A stretch of 52,959 bases of DNA from Verrucomicrobiota bacterium (GTDB lineage: Bacteria > Auribacterota > JABMQX01 > JAFGEW01): NCBI GenBank assembly GCA_016931415.1, contig JAFGEW010000113.1, positions 1-52,959 on the forward strand. The letters are read 5' to 3'. The notes beneath the pieces were generated by a model. That model made no database searches. It was given only the letters and a program-made list of their open reading frames with translations, and was not told the DNA's origin. Numbering within the stretch: position 1 is the first letter of the stretch; every line of letters starts with the position of its first letter. The position numbers were made by a program, and so were the translations under genes. Shown here one piece after another: positions 17,323-26,397 of this stretch.

Positions 17323-18315
17323 CTACTGTAACGCGCCGTCGGCCGGCTGCTTCTCATCCTCGGCGGGCAGTTCGTCGAGCCGGCGGAGCACGTCGCCCAC
17401 ATAGGCTTGCGGCTTCTCCTGGCTGGCTGCGTGGACCATCTGCACGAACTGCTTGGGCGTGATGCCCTTGATCTGCAGCAACTCGACAAACTGGGCCGGC
17501 GTGATGCCCGCCAGATAGGGTTGGACCACGACGCGCTCGATGACCAGCGCGGTCTTCATGCCCGATTCGGCGGTTTTATAGCCACGCGCGCCTCTCACCA
17601 CGCCTGTGCGGTCGTCCTTGTCCAGCGAGTAGGTCCTGTCGGTGACGAGATGGCCCGTGGGCCATCCCTCGAGACTGACCCAGAAGTGCTCGCCATTCTT
17701 CGGGCTGATCTCCGCCAGCGCCGTCTTCTCGTCGTGAACAAACCTGACCCGAAAACTCCTTTCGAGCGCCCCGATCTCGCCAGCGGCGAACTTCTCCAAG
17801 ACGGCGGTGCCGAACGACTCGAGGGCGACGAGGTCCCCCCGGTTGTAGGCGAGTTGGCGTTGACGCAGCTTGGCGCGGGCTTCGTTCAGCTCGCGCTCGA
17901 GGTGGGCGATCTGTTCCTGGAGCATCTCCCGGCCGCGGACCTCGTTCGGCGTCAGGCCGAACGTCCCGCCTAGGCGGACGCGTGCCTTCGTGTCGGCGAG
18001 CTTCTTCTCGATCTTCGCGATCTCCTCGGGGCCCGTCACCGTCACGTACCGCTGGTGCCATCGGATCGCGCCGAGGACGTACTCGTATGCGCTGGCAGGC
18101 ACGCGCTCGTAGCCGCCTTGCTCGGACCATATGTAGGCGTGGCAGAAATAGCCGATCGATGAGTTCCAGATAGCCTGTTCCTGTGCGGTGAATTCCTGCA
18201 GAGGCGGGGGTACGGCGTCGGCCGAAGCCGCCGGGGACGCGGCCCGCGAGCCGCCGACAGCAACCCAGACGCTCAGCCCCAACAGGGTGACGCGGAAGGC
18301 AAGACTCCTGCTCAT
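17323..18315 (-). CDS. Exported hypothetical protein with coiled coil
   Basis: Not recognised. The 330-residue protein has a signal peptide (MSRSLAFRVTLLGLSVWVAVG, cleaved near SRAAS). The mature part contains FCHAYIWSEQGGYERVPASAYEYV, a helical coiled-coil stretch at about 110-165 (EEIAKIEKKLADTKARV, then MLQEQIAHLERELNEARAKL), a beta region with HFWVSLEGWPTGHLVTD, and two repeated helical units near the C-terminus, ITPAQFVELLQIKG and ITPKQFVQMVHAA. These paired units are internal repeats. It lies between the beta-helix gene (19-bp gap) and the mannosidase (about 109 bp), all in one direction. Envelope function is inference. Confidence 0.6.
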   Translation of the reverse strand: MSRSLAFRVTLLGLSVWVAVGGSRAASPAASADAVPPPLQEFTAQEQAIWNSSIGYFCHAYIWSEQGGYERVPASAYEYVLGAIRWHQRYVTVTGPEEIAKIEKKLADTKARVRLGGTFGLTPNEVRGREMLQEQIAHLERELNEARAKLRQRQLAYNRGDLVALESFGTAVLEKFAAGEIGALERSFRVRFVHDEKTALAEISPKNGEHFWVSLEGWPTGHLVTDRTYSLDKDDRTGVVRGARGYKTAESGMKTALVIERVVVQPYLAGITPAQFVELLQIKGITPKQFVQMVHAASQEKPQAYVGDVLRRLDELPAEDEKQPADGALQ

Positions 18316-18423
18316 GGCACGTTTCCCCACCACGGTTGCCGGAAGTTGCTCGGTCGTAGCTTAGCCCGTCGCAGGCGCTCGGTCCAGGGGAAAACCATGC
18401 ATGCTGGGACGCCTTCGAGCGCG

Positions 18424-21306
18424 CTATTCGCTCCCGCAGCGCAAGGTGGTGAAGCCCCAGGGCGGTAGATCGACGGCTTCGAGCAACGGCCCCTCCGTCT
18501 CCCCGAAGAGGCTGCTCTGGCGGACGGCCTGTGGCGCACCCGAGCGCCACTCGATGGTCGCGCGGACGGCGTGGTCCGTGGGGTTGTACAGGCGCACGAG
18601 GTAAGCGCGGCCGTTGGAGGCCGGCCTGAGCAAGGTAACGATCACCTCCTCGGACTGGACCACGAAGGGAAAGGCGGGCGGCAGCGGCGCATCGGCTGCG
18701 GGTGCAACGATGAGCGGTTGGCTGCACTCGATGCCGAAACGCTGCGCGGCCGCCGCGTCGAACGGGCCGTGAGGCCGGATGACGTAACGGAAGATGGTCG
18801 GCCCGCCCTGCTCGGCCTTGTAGTTGGTATGCCAGTGGTTGTTCATCGCCCAGGAGTAGATCGTCTGCGACGGCGCGATATGCTCGATCCAGTTCTCCGG
18901 GTCGGTAAGCGAGCCGATCCGGTCGGCGGTCAGAGCGCCGACCTCGACGAGCGGGGCATCGAGCGTGGCCCAGGTGACGCCGATGTCGTCGTTCGAGACG
19001 TCCACAAAACGCTGGACGGTGAACCAGTTCTTGCACGCGCCGGGAAGCTGGTCAGCCTCGGGCCGCATCACAGCCCACGCGAGGTCCATGTGCATCTGGC
19101 CGCCGGGGACGTTGAACGCGAAGCCGAAATGGACGCCCTCCTTCTCACGAACGGCTTCCTTGTCAACGGTGTCGATGATCTCGACGTAGTCGAGGCCGTC
19201 GATCACGCGGACCTCCCGGAGAAGCTTGCGGCACCCGGGCGCATCGGACTCGACAAGCAGCGACGTGACGAGCGGACCGGCTTCCTTGACGGTGATCTTC
19301 ACCGGCCCGTTGGGTTGCGCACCGGCGGCGTCGCTGCCGAGCATGTAGCGATAGCCGTTGACGGCGACGGCCGCATCGCCGTCGACGAATTCGTTCCCCG
19401 CGGCGTCGCGCAGGCTGACGATCTCGCCGGTCGTCTCATCCACGCGCACGCTGAGCTGCGACGTGGTGAGCGTCGTTCCTTCGGCGCGCGCGCCGACAAC
19501 GGCGTTCGCGTTGGCGGGCCTGCCGGCGGGACCCTGCGCACAGAAGTACCGCACGACTGAAAACGGCGGCACGCCCAGCGCAAGGAACACGGACTCGCCC
19601 GTCGAAAGCCGCTGCACGGGCATGAAAGAGTCAGGCGCGTTCGTCACGATGTCGCCGGCGATCACCAGCTCCGCCGGCAGCGTCACCAAGCCGGTTCGAG
19701 GCCACGACGAGGTGTTGAACACATCGATGGCCGTCACTTTGCCGTCGGTCGACCGGTCACCTAGAGCTTCGACCAGCAGCTCCTGCGACTGCTTCGCGCC
19801 GGCGAGGGCGAACGCCTGCTTGTACTCCCACTGCTGCGTGACAAACGGCGCGTCCGGCTCCTCGATGCTGTTCCAGGCGCCCCACGTGTGCTCGTCGTAG
19901 AGGAGCACGTTGCGCCACGCCTCGTCGAATGCTTTGGGGGGGTACGTGCCCGGCGCGAGCATGGCGAAGAGCGTCTCGGCCTGGACAAGGCGCTCGGCCG
20001 CGTCGCGCGTCAGCGCCGTCTCACGCGCCGACGAGCCGGCGCCGTCCTCCCAGTACGGCGTGAAGTCGCCGCGCACCTCGGGAATCTGGTCGCCGTAGCG
20101 CGCCTCGAAGTCGGCGCACATGCGCGTCGTCGTCGCGATCACCAGGTGCGGCGCGACGTGCGTCTCGTTCCACTCGCGGACGAAGTCGCTCATCTCGGGA
20201 TCGGGCGGGCCGTTGTCGCCGCCGATGCTGTAGCGCAACTGGACAAGGTCGTACGGGTAGTCGGCCTCTTCCAGACGGTCGAGGTACCCCAGCAGGAGAT
20301 GCTCGCCGTCCTCGCTGAGACTGCCCCCGCCGTACGCGCCATGGAAGTACGAATAGCCGTCCGTCATCCAGCACAGGATGCGCTCCTTGCCCGACGGGCT
20401 GAGCCAGTAGAACGCCTTGTTCCCCCACGCGTCGATCGTGCGCCCGATCCGGTCGTCCTCGTTCGGCCCGATCGACAGGTACTTCACGCCGACCTGCGCG
20501 AGCACGGGCACGAGGCCCCACGTGTAGCCGGGCACGTCGGTGATCATGGCCGACTGCAGCGGCACGCCGCATTCGTTCGACATGTCGTGGGCATACTCGA
20601 CTAGACGGACCAGTTCCTCGGGCCGGCACAGGCCCGTCAGCTCGTTGCCATACAGCGCGTCCAGCTCGATCCAGCCAGCCTTCACGGCCTCGACGAATGC
20701 CTGCCGCTGCTCGGGCGTCGCCTTCTTCAGGTACACGTCGACGGGCCACATCACCTCCACGTTCCAGCGGAACTGCGCGTCTCTCGGGTAGTCAGCCGTC
20801 TTGCGCGCAATCTTCATCGCCATGTCGAGGTACTTCCGATGCATCTCCTCGATCTCGGCCTGGAGGTGCGTGTAGCCGATATCGACGTGCGTATGCGCCA
20901 GCAGGTAGATGACCCACGGCCGAACGGGCTTGAGCTCGATCCGCTGCTCGGCCAGCGTCGTCTTCGCATCCGGCCTCTCGACGACAATGCGGGCCTGCGT
21001 CGCCTTCTCCACCGTCGGTGCCGCAACCGTTACCGTCTGCTCGCCCGCGTGGAGTTGGACGGCGGCCGGAGCCGCCTCACCTACCTTGACGTTCGCCTGG
21101 ACATCGTCGCCGGTGTGTTCGATCACCAGCTCCACCTGTTGCGTCTCGCTCCCGTCGCCGCTCTTCAACAGCACGGGCAGCATGCGGGCATTCTGGATCG
21201 TCGTCGTCGAAGTCATTGGCGCGTCCGATGAAGTGCTTGCCTGGTTTGGGTTGCATCCCCCGAGAAGGACGAGGCCGGAGCACAGGAACAGAAGAATACG
21301 AGTCAT
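18424..21306 (-). CDS. Lipoprotein alpha-mannosidase, glycoside hydrolase family 38
   Basis: Large retaining glycosidase that removes alpha-linked mannose from glycans, probably at the cell surface. The start at 21306 gives a lipoprotein signal with lipobox LLGGC (Cys18). An all-beta region follows to about residue 125, then the GH38 catalytic domain: AHTHVDIGYTHLQAE with the zinc ligands His140 and Asp142, and ITDVPGYTWGLVP with candidate nucleophile Asp257. Later are a three-helix bundle and the C-terminal beta-sandwich ending GFTTLRCGSE. At 960 residues the length is usual. It lies 49 bp downstream of the HIT gene in a co-directional run. A decayed copy of its 3' end lies at 15496-15640. 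Confidence 0.88.
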   Translation of the reverse strand: MTRILLFLCSGLVLLGGCNPNQASTSSDAPMTSTTTIQNARMLPVLLKSGDGSETQQVELVIEHTGDDVQANVKVGEAAPAAVQLHAGEQTVTVAAPTVEKATQARIVVERPDAKTTLAEQRIELKPVRPWVIYLLAHTHVDIGYTHLQAEIEEMHRKYLDMAMKIARKTADYPRDAQFRWNVEVMWPVDVYLKKATPEQRQAFVEAVKAGWIELDALYGNELTGLCRPEELVRLVEYAHDMSNECGVPLQSAMITDVPGYTWGLVPVLAQVGVKYLSIGPNEDDRIGRTIDAWGNKAFYWLSPSGKERILCWMTDGYSYFHGAYGGGSLSEDGEHLLLGYLDRLEEADYPYDLVQLRYSIGGDNGPPDPEMSDFVREWNETHVAPHLVIATTTRMCADFEARYGDQIPEVRGDFTPYWEDGAGSSARETALTRDAAERLVQAETLFAMLAPGTYPPKAFDEAWRNVLLYDEHTWGAWNSIEEPDAPFVTQQWEYKQAFALAGAKQSQELLVEALGDRSTDGKVTAIDVFNTSSWPRTGLVTLPAELVIAGDIVTNAPDSFMPVQRLSTGESVFLALGVPPFSVVRYFCAQGPAGRPANANAVVGARAEGTTLTTSQLSVRVDETTGEIVSLRDAAGNEFVDGDAAVAVNGYRYMLGSDAAGAQPNGPVKITVKEAGPLVTSLLVESDAPGCRKLLREVRVIDGLDYVEIIDTVDKEAVREKEGVHFGFAFNVPGGQMHMDLAWAVMRPEADQLPGACKNWFTVQRFVDVSNDDIGVTWATLDAPLVEVGALTADRIGSLTDPENWIEHIAPSQTIYSWAMNNHWHTNYKAEQGGPTIFRYVIRPHGPFDAAAAQRFGIECSQPLIVAPAADAPLPPAFPFVVQSEEVIVTLLRPASNGRAYLVRLYNPTDHAVRATIEWRSGAPQAVRQSSLFGETEGPLLEAVDLPPWGFTTLRCGSE

Positions 21307-21355
21307 CTCTCTCTCCAACCGCCTACGGCCGGCGTGGTCCTACGCGGCACGGTGT

Positions 21356-21820
21356 TCAGTCAACGATCTCGGTACGACGCACCAGCGCGGCACGGATACT
21401 GTGCATCAGTGGAGCGTCGCGCTCCTTGTCGAACCAGATGTAAGGCATCTTGAGCCAGTGATACCGGATCGGAGGATTTCGTCTCATCTCGGGATCTTCG
21501 TCATCGTACCTTGGATGGATGTGTGCATGAAGCGCGCGATCCGTATTGCCGAGGATCGAGTAGTTGATGATCGAGGGACGCACCACCTCGATGAGCGCAT
21601 CGCCGATCGCCGTCATGTCCGTGAGGAACTGCTGCCGCTCCGCAGGGGCCAGGTCGTTCAGGTTGTCGCGGATGGGATCGGCCAGCAGCAGGCTGTATCC
21701 TCTCAGTCGCTGATCGTCGCCGAGCACAACCCAGCCGGAACGCACCCGGCAGATGACCGTCGGGTTCTCGCCCCGCCGAGCCTGGTCAACGCGCTCATGG
21801 ATGACTGTTGGGTAGCTCAT
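21356..21820 (-). CDS. HIT-family protein
   Basis: 154-residue member of the histidine triad superfamily, nucleotide-binding hydrolases or transferases acting on nucleoside phosphoramidates, AppppA-type substrates or nucleotidyl sugars. The triad is LHAHIHPRYDDE at about residues 96-107, matching HxHxH. Upstream are the expected strands and helix GYSLLLADPIRDNLNDLAPA and INYSILGN. The C-terminus carries an extra segment (YHWLKMPYIWFDKERD). Start at 21820 is 4 bp after the stop of the uracil-DNA glycosylase gene, so the two are likely co-translated. Substrate unknown. Confidence 0.8.
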   Translation of the reverse strand: MSYPTVIHERVDQARRGENPTVICRVRSGWVVLGDDQRLRGYSLLLADPIRDNLNDLAPAERQQFLTDMTAIGDALIEVVRPSIINYSILGNTDRALHAHIHPRYDDEDPEMRRNPPIRYHWLKMPYIWFDKERDAPLMHSIRAALVRRTEIVD

Positions 21821-21824
21821 ACTG

Positions 21825-22508
21825 CTACCCCCGCCTTGGGACGGGCCGGCCGAGGCGCCGGAGGACGGCCTTCATGTCGTCCCAAACCTCGCGTTTGCCC
21901 GCCGGATTGCGGAGCAGATAGGCGGGGTGGAAGGTGGGCATCAGGGCGATGCCGTGCCAGTCGAACCACTGGCCGCGCAGCTTGCCCATGGGGGCGGTGG
22001 TGTCGAGCAGCGTCTGCGCGGCGTGGCGGCCGAGGGCGACGATGATCTTGGGACGAATGATCTCGATCTGCTCGAGCATGAACGGCGAGCAGTTGGCGAC
22101 CTCGTCCGGTTGCGGGTCGCGATTGCCGGGCGGGCGGCACTTGATGACATTGAGGATGTAGACGTCGCGCCGCTCGAGGCCCATGGCCTGGATGATCTTG
22201 GTGAGCAGTTGGCCGGCGCGGCCGACGAACGGCTCGCCCTGGACGTCTTCATCCGCGCCCGGCGCCTCACCGGCGAAGACGAGCTCGGCGTTCGGGTTGC
22301 CGGCGCCGAAGACGATCTTGTTCCGGTTCTCGACGAGGATCGGGCAGCGTTGGCAGTCGCCGATGTACGCCTGGAGCTCGGCGAGCGAGCGCCGCGAGCG
22401 CCGATAGGTGCATGTTCGCCCCGCCGCCGTCTCCTGGCGCACGTAGCGATCGAGGTCGTCGAGCACGCGGCCGATGGCGAGCCCGAAGTCTGTGCTGAAA
22501 TCCGTCAC
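21825..22508 (-). CDS. Uracil-DNA glycosylase, family 4 (iron-sulfur)
   Basis: Removes uracil from DNA arising by cytosine deamination; family 4 enzymes carry a 4Fe-4S cluster. Motif A is GEAPGADEDVQGEPFVGRAG. Cluster cysteines are visible at CQRCP, VIKCRPPGNRDP and VANCSPF, and the C-terminal motif is PTFHPAYLLRN. I chose a GTG start at 22508 because AGGAGG lies 4 bp upstream and the protein then begins V(M)TDFSTDFGLAIG; an ATG at 22529 is possible but lacks a ribosome site. 227 residues, normal for the family. It is followed by the HIT gene after 4 bp. Confidence 0.9.
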   Translation of the reverse strand: MTDFSTDFGLAIGRVLDDLDRYVRQETAAGRTCTYRRSRRSLAELQAYIGDCQRCPILVENRNKIVFGAGNPNAELVFAGEAPGADEDVQGEPFVGRAGQLLTKIIQAMGLERRDVYILNVIKCRPPGNRDPQPDEVANCSPFMLEQIEIIRPKIIVALGRHAAQTLLDTTAPMGKLRGQWFDWHGIALMPTFHPAYLLRNPAGKREVWDDMKAVLRRLGRPVPRRG

Positions 22509-22667
22509 GCCGCCTCCTGTGATCGGCATGGATGATAGCAGACCGAAACCAAATGAGGAAGCCTCTCGCAGGGGGCGCGGAGTCCGTAGAGGAACCTTGT
22601 CTGTTCGTTTTGTCTCTGCGAACTCTGCGCGCACGCGCGTCCTCGTGCGCCTGTGCGAGATCCCGTC

Positions 22668-24479
22668 CTACCCGACGAGCCAGTAGACCAGCGCGACGAC
22701 GCCGATGAGGTAGAAGCCGGCGTCGGTGACGACCTCGGTGGTCAGTCCGGCGGCGAGGACGCCGCGGTTGTAGAGCACAACACAGAGAAGCGCGTACACC
22801 GGACCGACGAGCAGCCACAGCCCGAGTGGGCTCGTCCAACCGGCGAGGACGCCGACGACGAGGGCCGCCGCGCAGACGCCGAGCAGCCCGTAGAGCAGGC
22901 GCTTGGTCCAGTCGCGGCCGATGATGATCGGCACGGTCTCATTGCCGACCATGAGGTCGCCCTGGATGTCGCGCATGTCGAGCACCATGGTGCGCGCGAA
23001 CACGATCGTGAAGGCGAACAGAAACGCCACGCCGCCGCCGAGCAGCCGGTGCGTGCTCCAGCGTGCCGTGTCCTCGAACAGCGGCAGCACGACAGTGATG
23101 ACCGCCCACGCACCCGCGATACCAAGGTCCTTCGACGACGGGATGTCGCGCATGCGGCGCAGCCGTCTCGCCACGAAGCGCGGCACGATGGGCAGGCTGT
23201 AGATAAGGCCCATAAGCGTGAGGAAACAGACGATGGCGAACGGCACCCACCCAAGCACGGCCGACAGCCCGATTCCCGTTGCCGCCGCAACGACGCCCAG
23301 CGGAATGAGCACGCGCTTGTACCGTTCGAGGAAGGCGTGCTTGTGCGACTCCTTGTAGAGCGCGTACTCGGGGTCGGTGAAGTGGTTGAGGATGTGGCAG
23401 GCGAACACGTAGCACGCGGCGACGGCGATCGGCAGCGGCATCGGCGGCGCCGCCTCTCGCGCCGTGCGCAGCAGGGCAATGCAGGCGAAGCAAAGCAGGC
23501 CCGCACCGATGCCGACGTAGAGGTCGCTCTTGACGAGGAAATCGAGCAGCAGGCCGACGGCGCGCGCCGCCCACGGCTTGCGCGTACGGCCGATGGCCTG
23601 GAGTTCGGCGATCACTTTCTCGATGAGCCAGTTGGGCGTCGACGCCCCGGCAGTGACCCCGACCACGTCGTGCCCGGCGAGCGCGGCTGCGTCGAGCTCG
23701 TCGGCATCCTCGACAAGGTACGCGTTGACGCCGAGTCCGCGCGCGATGCTCGCGAGCCGCTGCGTGTTGGCGCTGTGGGCGCCGCCGACCACGACGATGG
23801 CGTCGCAGCGCTTGGCGAGGCGGCGCACTTCGTCCTGGCGCTCAACGGTGGCGTTGCACACCGTGTCGAACACCTTCATCCGCACGCCACGCTCGCGCAG
23901 GGCGGCAACCACACGCTCGAAGAACGCCCGGTCCTGCGTGCTCTGGGCGACGACGCACAGCGGCGCATCGGCGGGCACGGCGTCCAGATCGGCCTCGGTC
24001 TCGACGACCATGCCGCGATCGCCCGTGTGGCCGAGCAAGCCGACGACTTCGGCGTGCCCCTTATCGCCGACGATGAGACCGGTGAAGCCCTTCTCCGTGT
24101 AGCGGTCCAGGATGCGCTGGATGCGCAACACCAGCGGGCAGGTGGCGTCGAGGCAGGCGAGGCCGGCTTCCTCAATGGCGCGCCGCACGCGCGGGGGCAC
24201 GCCGTGGGCGCGGATGACTACCGTGCCGCCGGGCGGGGCTTCGTGGATCTCCTCGACCACGCGCACCCCGTTGCGTTGGAGCATCTCGACCGTGTGCCGG
24301 TTGTGGATGAGCGGGCCGATGGTAACCAGCTCGCGGGCAGCAATCCCGGCCGACTTGCCCGGTGAGGACGCCCTGCCAGACTCCACGGCCGCGGCTGTTC
24401 CCGCAGCCGCCAGGACCAAGTCGACGGCCCGGCGCACGCCCATGCAGAAGCCGGCGGTCTTGGCGACGATGATCTTCAT
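22668..24479 (-). CDS. ispH: IspH-UbiA fusion: HMBPP reductase plus prenyltransferase-like membrane domain
   Basis: 603-residue fusion. Residues 1-300 are 4-hydroxy-3-methylbut-2-enyl diphosphate reductase, the last step of the MEP isoprenoid pathway, with the three cluster cysteines Cys12 (FCMGVRRAV), Cys114 (DATCPL) and Cys208 (DTVCNAT), His59, His92, His142/Glu144 (GHAEVVG) and SANT at 236-239. A short insertion (about 29-47) is unusual. Residues 305-603 form a UbiA-type intramembrane prenyltransferase fold of about eight helices with the second acidic motif DMRDIQGD at 501-508, but the first motif is degenerate (NHFTDPEYALYK instead of NDxxDxxxD). No stop or frame change separates the halves. 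Making and consuming prenyl diphosphate in one chain is an inference. Confidence 0.88.
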   Translation of the reverse strand: MKIIVAKTAGFCMGVRRAVDLVLAAAGTAAAVESGRASSPGKSAGIAARELVTIGPLIHNRHTVEMLQRNGVRVVEEIHEAPPGGTVVIRAHGVPPRVRRAIEEAGLACLDATCPLVLRIQRILDRYTEKGFTGLIVGDKGHAEVVGLLGHTGDRGMVVETEADLDAVPADAPLCVVAQSTQDRAFFERVVAALRERGVRMKVFDTVCNATVERQDEVRRLAKRCDAIVVVGGAHSANTQRLASIARGLGVNAYLVEDADELDAAALAGHDVVGVTAGASTPNWLIEKVIAELQAIGRTRKPWAARAVGLLLDFLVKSDLYVGIGAGLLCFACIALLRTAREAAPPMPLPIAVAACYVFACHILNHFTDPEYALYKESHKHAFLERYKRVLIPLGVVAAATGIGLSAVLGWVPFAIVCFLTLMGLIYSLPIVPRFVARRLRRMRDIPSSKDLGIAGAWAVITVVLPLFEDTARWSTHRLLGGGVAFLFAFTIVFARTMVLDMRDIQGDLMVGNETVPIIIGRDWTKRLLYGLLGVCAAALVVGVLAGWTSPLGLWLLVGPVYALLCVVLYNRGVLAAGLTTEVVTDAGFYLIGVVALVYWLVG

Positions 24480-24607
24480 TGGGCAGTGCGTCCGTGTTCG
24501 CTGGAGAACTGGGGATCATCTCCAGTCTCTCCGGCTGAGCCGAAGACACCGAGAGGAGCCCACGGCAGAGACTGGTCGCTGTCCCGCTCCGCGTAGGGCA
24601 TGCGTTC

Positions 24608-24828
24608 AGCCCCCGCGGGGGGCGGCATGGTGGTAGCCACGCGCGTGAGCCCGTGGACTACGGGCGGGACAGTGTCCACAAGCCCCCGCAGGGGGCGGCA
24701 TCTGCGCCCCGTCTTTGTCATGTGCCGCCCCCTGCGGGGGCTTGTTTGGAGGAAGGGCAGAGCCGTTCCTGGTTCCACGGGCTGACGCCCGAGGCTACAC
24801 GGTGTTGCCCGCTGCGCGGGCTACGTCG
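24608..24828. repeat. GC-rich REP-like palindromes in the 686-bp ispH-hsp20 gap
   Basis: Within the gap 24480-25165 are clustered repeats. One unit at 24608-24663 reads agcccccgcggggggcggca followed by a tagccacg...cgtggac palindrome. A second is a perfect 22-bp inverted repeat with arms at 24679-24700 and 24723-24744, core GCCCCCGCAGGGGGC, with a 22-nt loop. Further fragments lie at 24773-24795 (ccacgggctgacgcccgagg) and 24808-24822 (cccgctgcgcggg). Related copies are at 30369-30560 and 34370-34435. A 7-bp dyad, CTGGAGA...TCTCCAG, is at 24502-24526. The remaining 24830-25165 shows no supported gene. Confidence 0.75.
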
Positions 24829-25165
24829 GTTGTGGTGGTGCTTCATGGGACGCATAGCTGCCTGTGGCCTCTCCCCATTGTGACCATGGCGGGGACCGTG
24901 TCAAGCCACAGCGACGGACGTCGCGCCTTCCGGGCGCGGCGACCCGCCCGGCATTCCGGTGCGGGCGCGCAACCACGCATGCCGTCAATAGCCTGCCGCA
25001 TCTCGAGGGGCACCGAAGGCCGGGCGATACGGGGGGCCTCGGCCTGCTGAAGTCCTTGTCCTTCGACCATGGCCGACACATCAGGACGTCGGAACCGCCC
25101 GCTATCGGGACCGTATAACAGGATGAGGCGGTTGCTCGGAACAACAGGTATTGGGAGTGTGACAC

Positions 25166-26089
25166 ATGGAAAGGACGATCCGTACGCAGTGGTTTCGCTT
25201 GGGCGCGCTGCTGGCCCTCGGCCTGGCAGTGGTTGCGCTCGCGCTGCCGTCTCTCTGCGGCGGCGCTACGGGCGACGAACCGGACAAGCAGGACGCCGAC
25301 CAAGGCGAAGGCACCGTTCGCGAGGACGGCGCCAAGGACCGGGCCGACAAGGATGACGCCGACTTCCGCATCGAGCTCGACAAGCTCGAGGGCGAAGACC
25401 TCGACAAAGCCATCGACGCCCAAATCGAGGAGATGCGCCGGCGCATCGAAGAGCTCGAACGCGACATGGACGAGATGACGGAGCGCCGGCTCAGAGAGCC
25501 TGGCGCCGACGACGACTGGTTCAGCTTCCCGGGGGGACGCGGCCGCGTCCGCGTCTGGCGCGACGGGGACCAGTTCGACCGGCCGATCCCGCCCGAGATC
25601 GAGGAGATGCTCAAGCGCGTCGAGGAGCAATGGCCGGAAGAGCTGCGCCGGCGGCTGGAGCGCCGCGGCGACCTGGTGCCGGGAGGCCGCGGGCCTGAAG
25701 GCTCGGGGCCATTCCAGTTCCGCATGGACCTCGGACCCGGCGAGCACGCCTTCAGCCTGCGCATGGACACTGAGGAAACCGACAAGGCCTACGTCTACAG
25801 GCTCGACATGCCCGGCATGGAGAAAGACGCCATCGTCGTCGAGGTCGAGGACAACGTCCTCACCATCAGCGGCGAGCGCAACGAGCAGGTCGAGGAGGAG
25901 AAAGACGGCCAGACGGTGCGGCGCGAGATCGTCTACGGCAGCTTCACGCGCGCCGTCACGCTGCCCGGGAACGCCGACGCCGAGGCGATCACCTCGAAGT
26001 ACGACAACGGGGTGCTGACCATCACCGTACCGAAGAAGGAACACCAGGCAGAAGAAGAAAGCAGGAGAATCATCGTCCATCAGCCGTGA
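25166..26089 (+). CDS. Exported Hsp20/alpha-crystallin-domain protein
   Basis: 307-residue protein whose C-terminal third is a small heat-shock alpha-crystallin domain (about 205-295): YRLDMPGMEKDAIVVEVEDN, LTISGERNEQ, GSFTRAVTLP and the GVLTITVPKKE strand that ends classic Hsp20 domains. Unlike ordinary cytoplasmic Hsp20, it begins with an apparent signal sequence (basic start, hydrophobic core GALLALGLAVVALALP) and a long, highly charged middle region rich in D, E, K and R, including helices EEMRRRIEELERDMDEMTER at about 90-110. It is therefore predicted to act in the periplasm or at the outer surface. A cysteine (PSLCGG) is near the cleavage site but the lipobox match is poor. Start ATG 25166 follows GGGAGTG. 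Confidence 0.8.
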   Translation: MERTIRTQWFRLGALLALGLAVVALALPSLCGGATGDEPDKQDADQGEGTVREDGAKDRADKDDADFRIELDKLEGEDLDKAIDAQIEEMRRRIEELERDMDEMTERRLREPGADDDWFSFPGGRGRVRVWRDGDQFDRPIPPEIEEMLKRVEEQWPEELRRRLERRGDLVPGGRGPEGSGPFQFRMDLGPGEHAFSLRMDTEETDKAYVYRLDMPGMEKDAIVVEVEDNVLTISGERNEQVEEEKDGQTVRREIVYGSFTRAVTLPGNADAEAITSKYDNGVLTITVPKKEHQAEEESRRIIVHQP

Positions 26090-26090
26090 C

Positions 26091-26200
26091 AAGCGGCTGC
26101 TTTGCAGCAGCCCTGTTGCGCTGCAACAGACCCTCACCTCCGGTGGACGTGATGGAGGAGGGGCATGCGTCTTCTCCGCGGTTCTCTCAACATGCCCCTC
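26091..26200 (+). other. Three hairpins downstream of the hsp20-like gene
   Basis: Immediately after the stop at 26089 are two short hairpins in series: GGCTGC-TTT-GCAGC at about 26095-26110, and CTGTTGC-GCT-GCAACAG at about 26113-26129. A third has 10-bp arms GAGGGGCATG at 26158-26167 and its complement at 26191-26200. None has a long T tract, so they may be terminators without a U-tail or mRNA 3' stabilisers. The rest of the gap to 26397 contains the first direct repeat described separately and no supported gene. Confidence 0.45.
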
Positions 26201-26292
26201 CGCTCCTTTCTTCCCGGGCGAATAGGCGAGCACGAACAGCAATCGTACCGCCCGCTTCTGACCGAGCATAAAGCACACGTCCTCCGATGTCC

Positions 26293-26314
26293 CCCCCTCC
26301 AGGAGGAGCACACA
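26293..26314 (+). repeat. Direct repeat, copy 1 (flanks HNH-WYL gene)
   Basis: A 22-bp segment containing CTCCAGGAGGAGCACACA is identical to 27373-27394 on the same strand. Partial similarity continues to both sides (tcctccgatgt versus tcctcggatgt on the left, ggccccgg versus gggcccc on the right). The two copies bracket the HNH-WYL coding sequence about 1.08 kb apart. Confidence 0.75.
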
Positions 26315-26397
26315 GCGGGGCCCCGGGACACGGGGCCTCGTTGCTGCCTACTGAGGAGTGGCTGAGCGTGCTGCTTTACACCGACTGCCGGTGAATC

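Noticed and set aside
24679-24744. Repeated GC palindromes considered as a CRISPR array
   Set aside because: Units occur as inverted pairs with different loops and are scattered over 10 kb; there are no regular spacers and no cas genes.
24843-25079. 78-residue minus-strand frame in the gap before the hsp20-like gene
   Set aside because: No ribosome site, no recognisable domain, and composition like the surrounding intergenic sequence. It could be real but is not supported.
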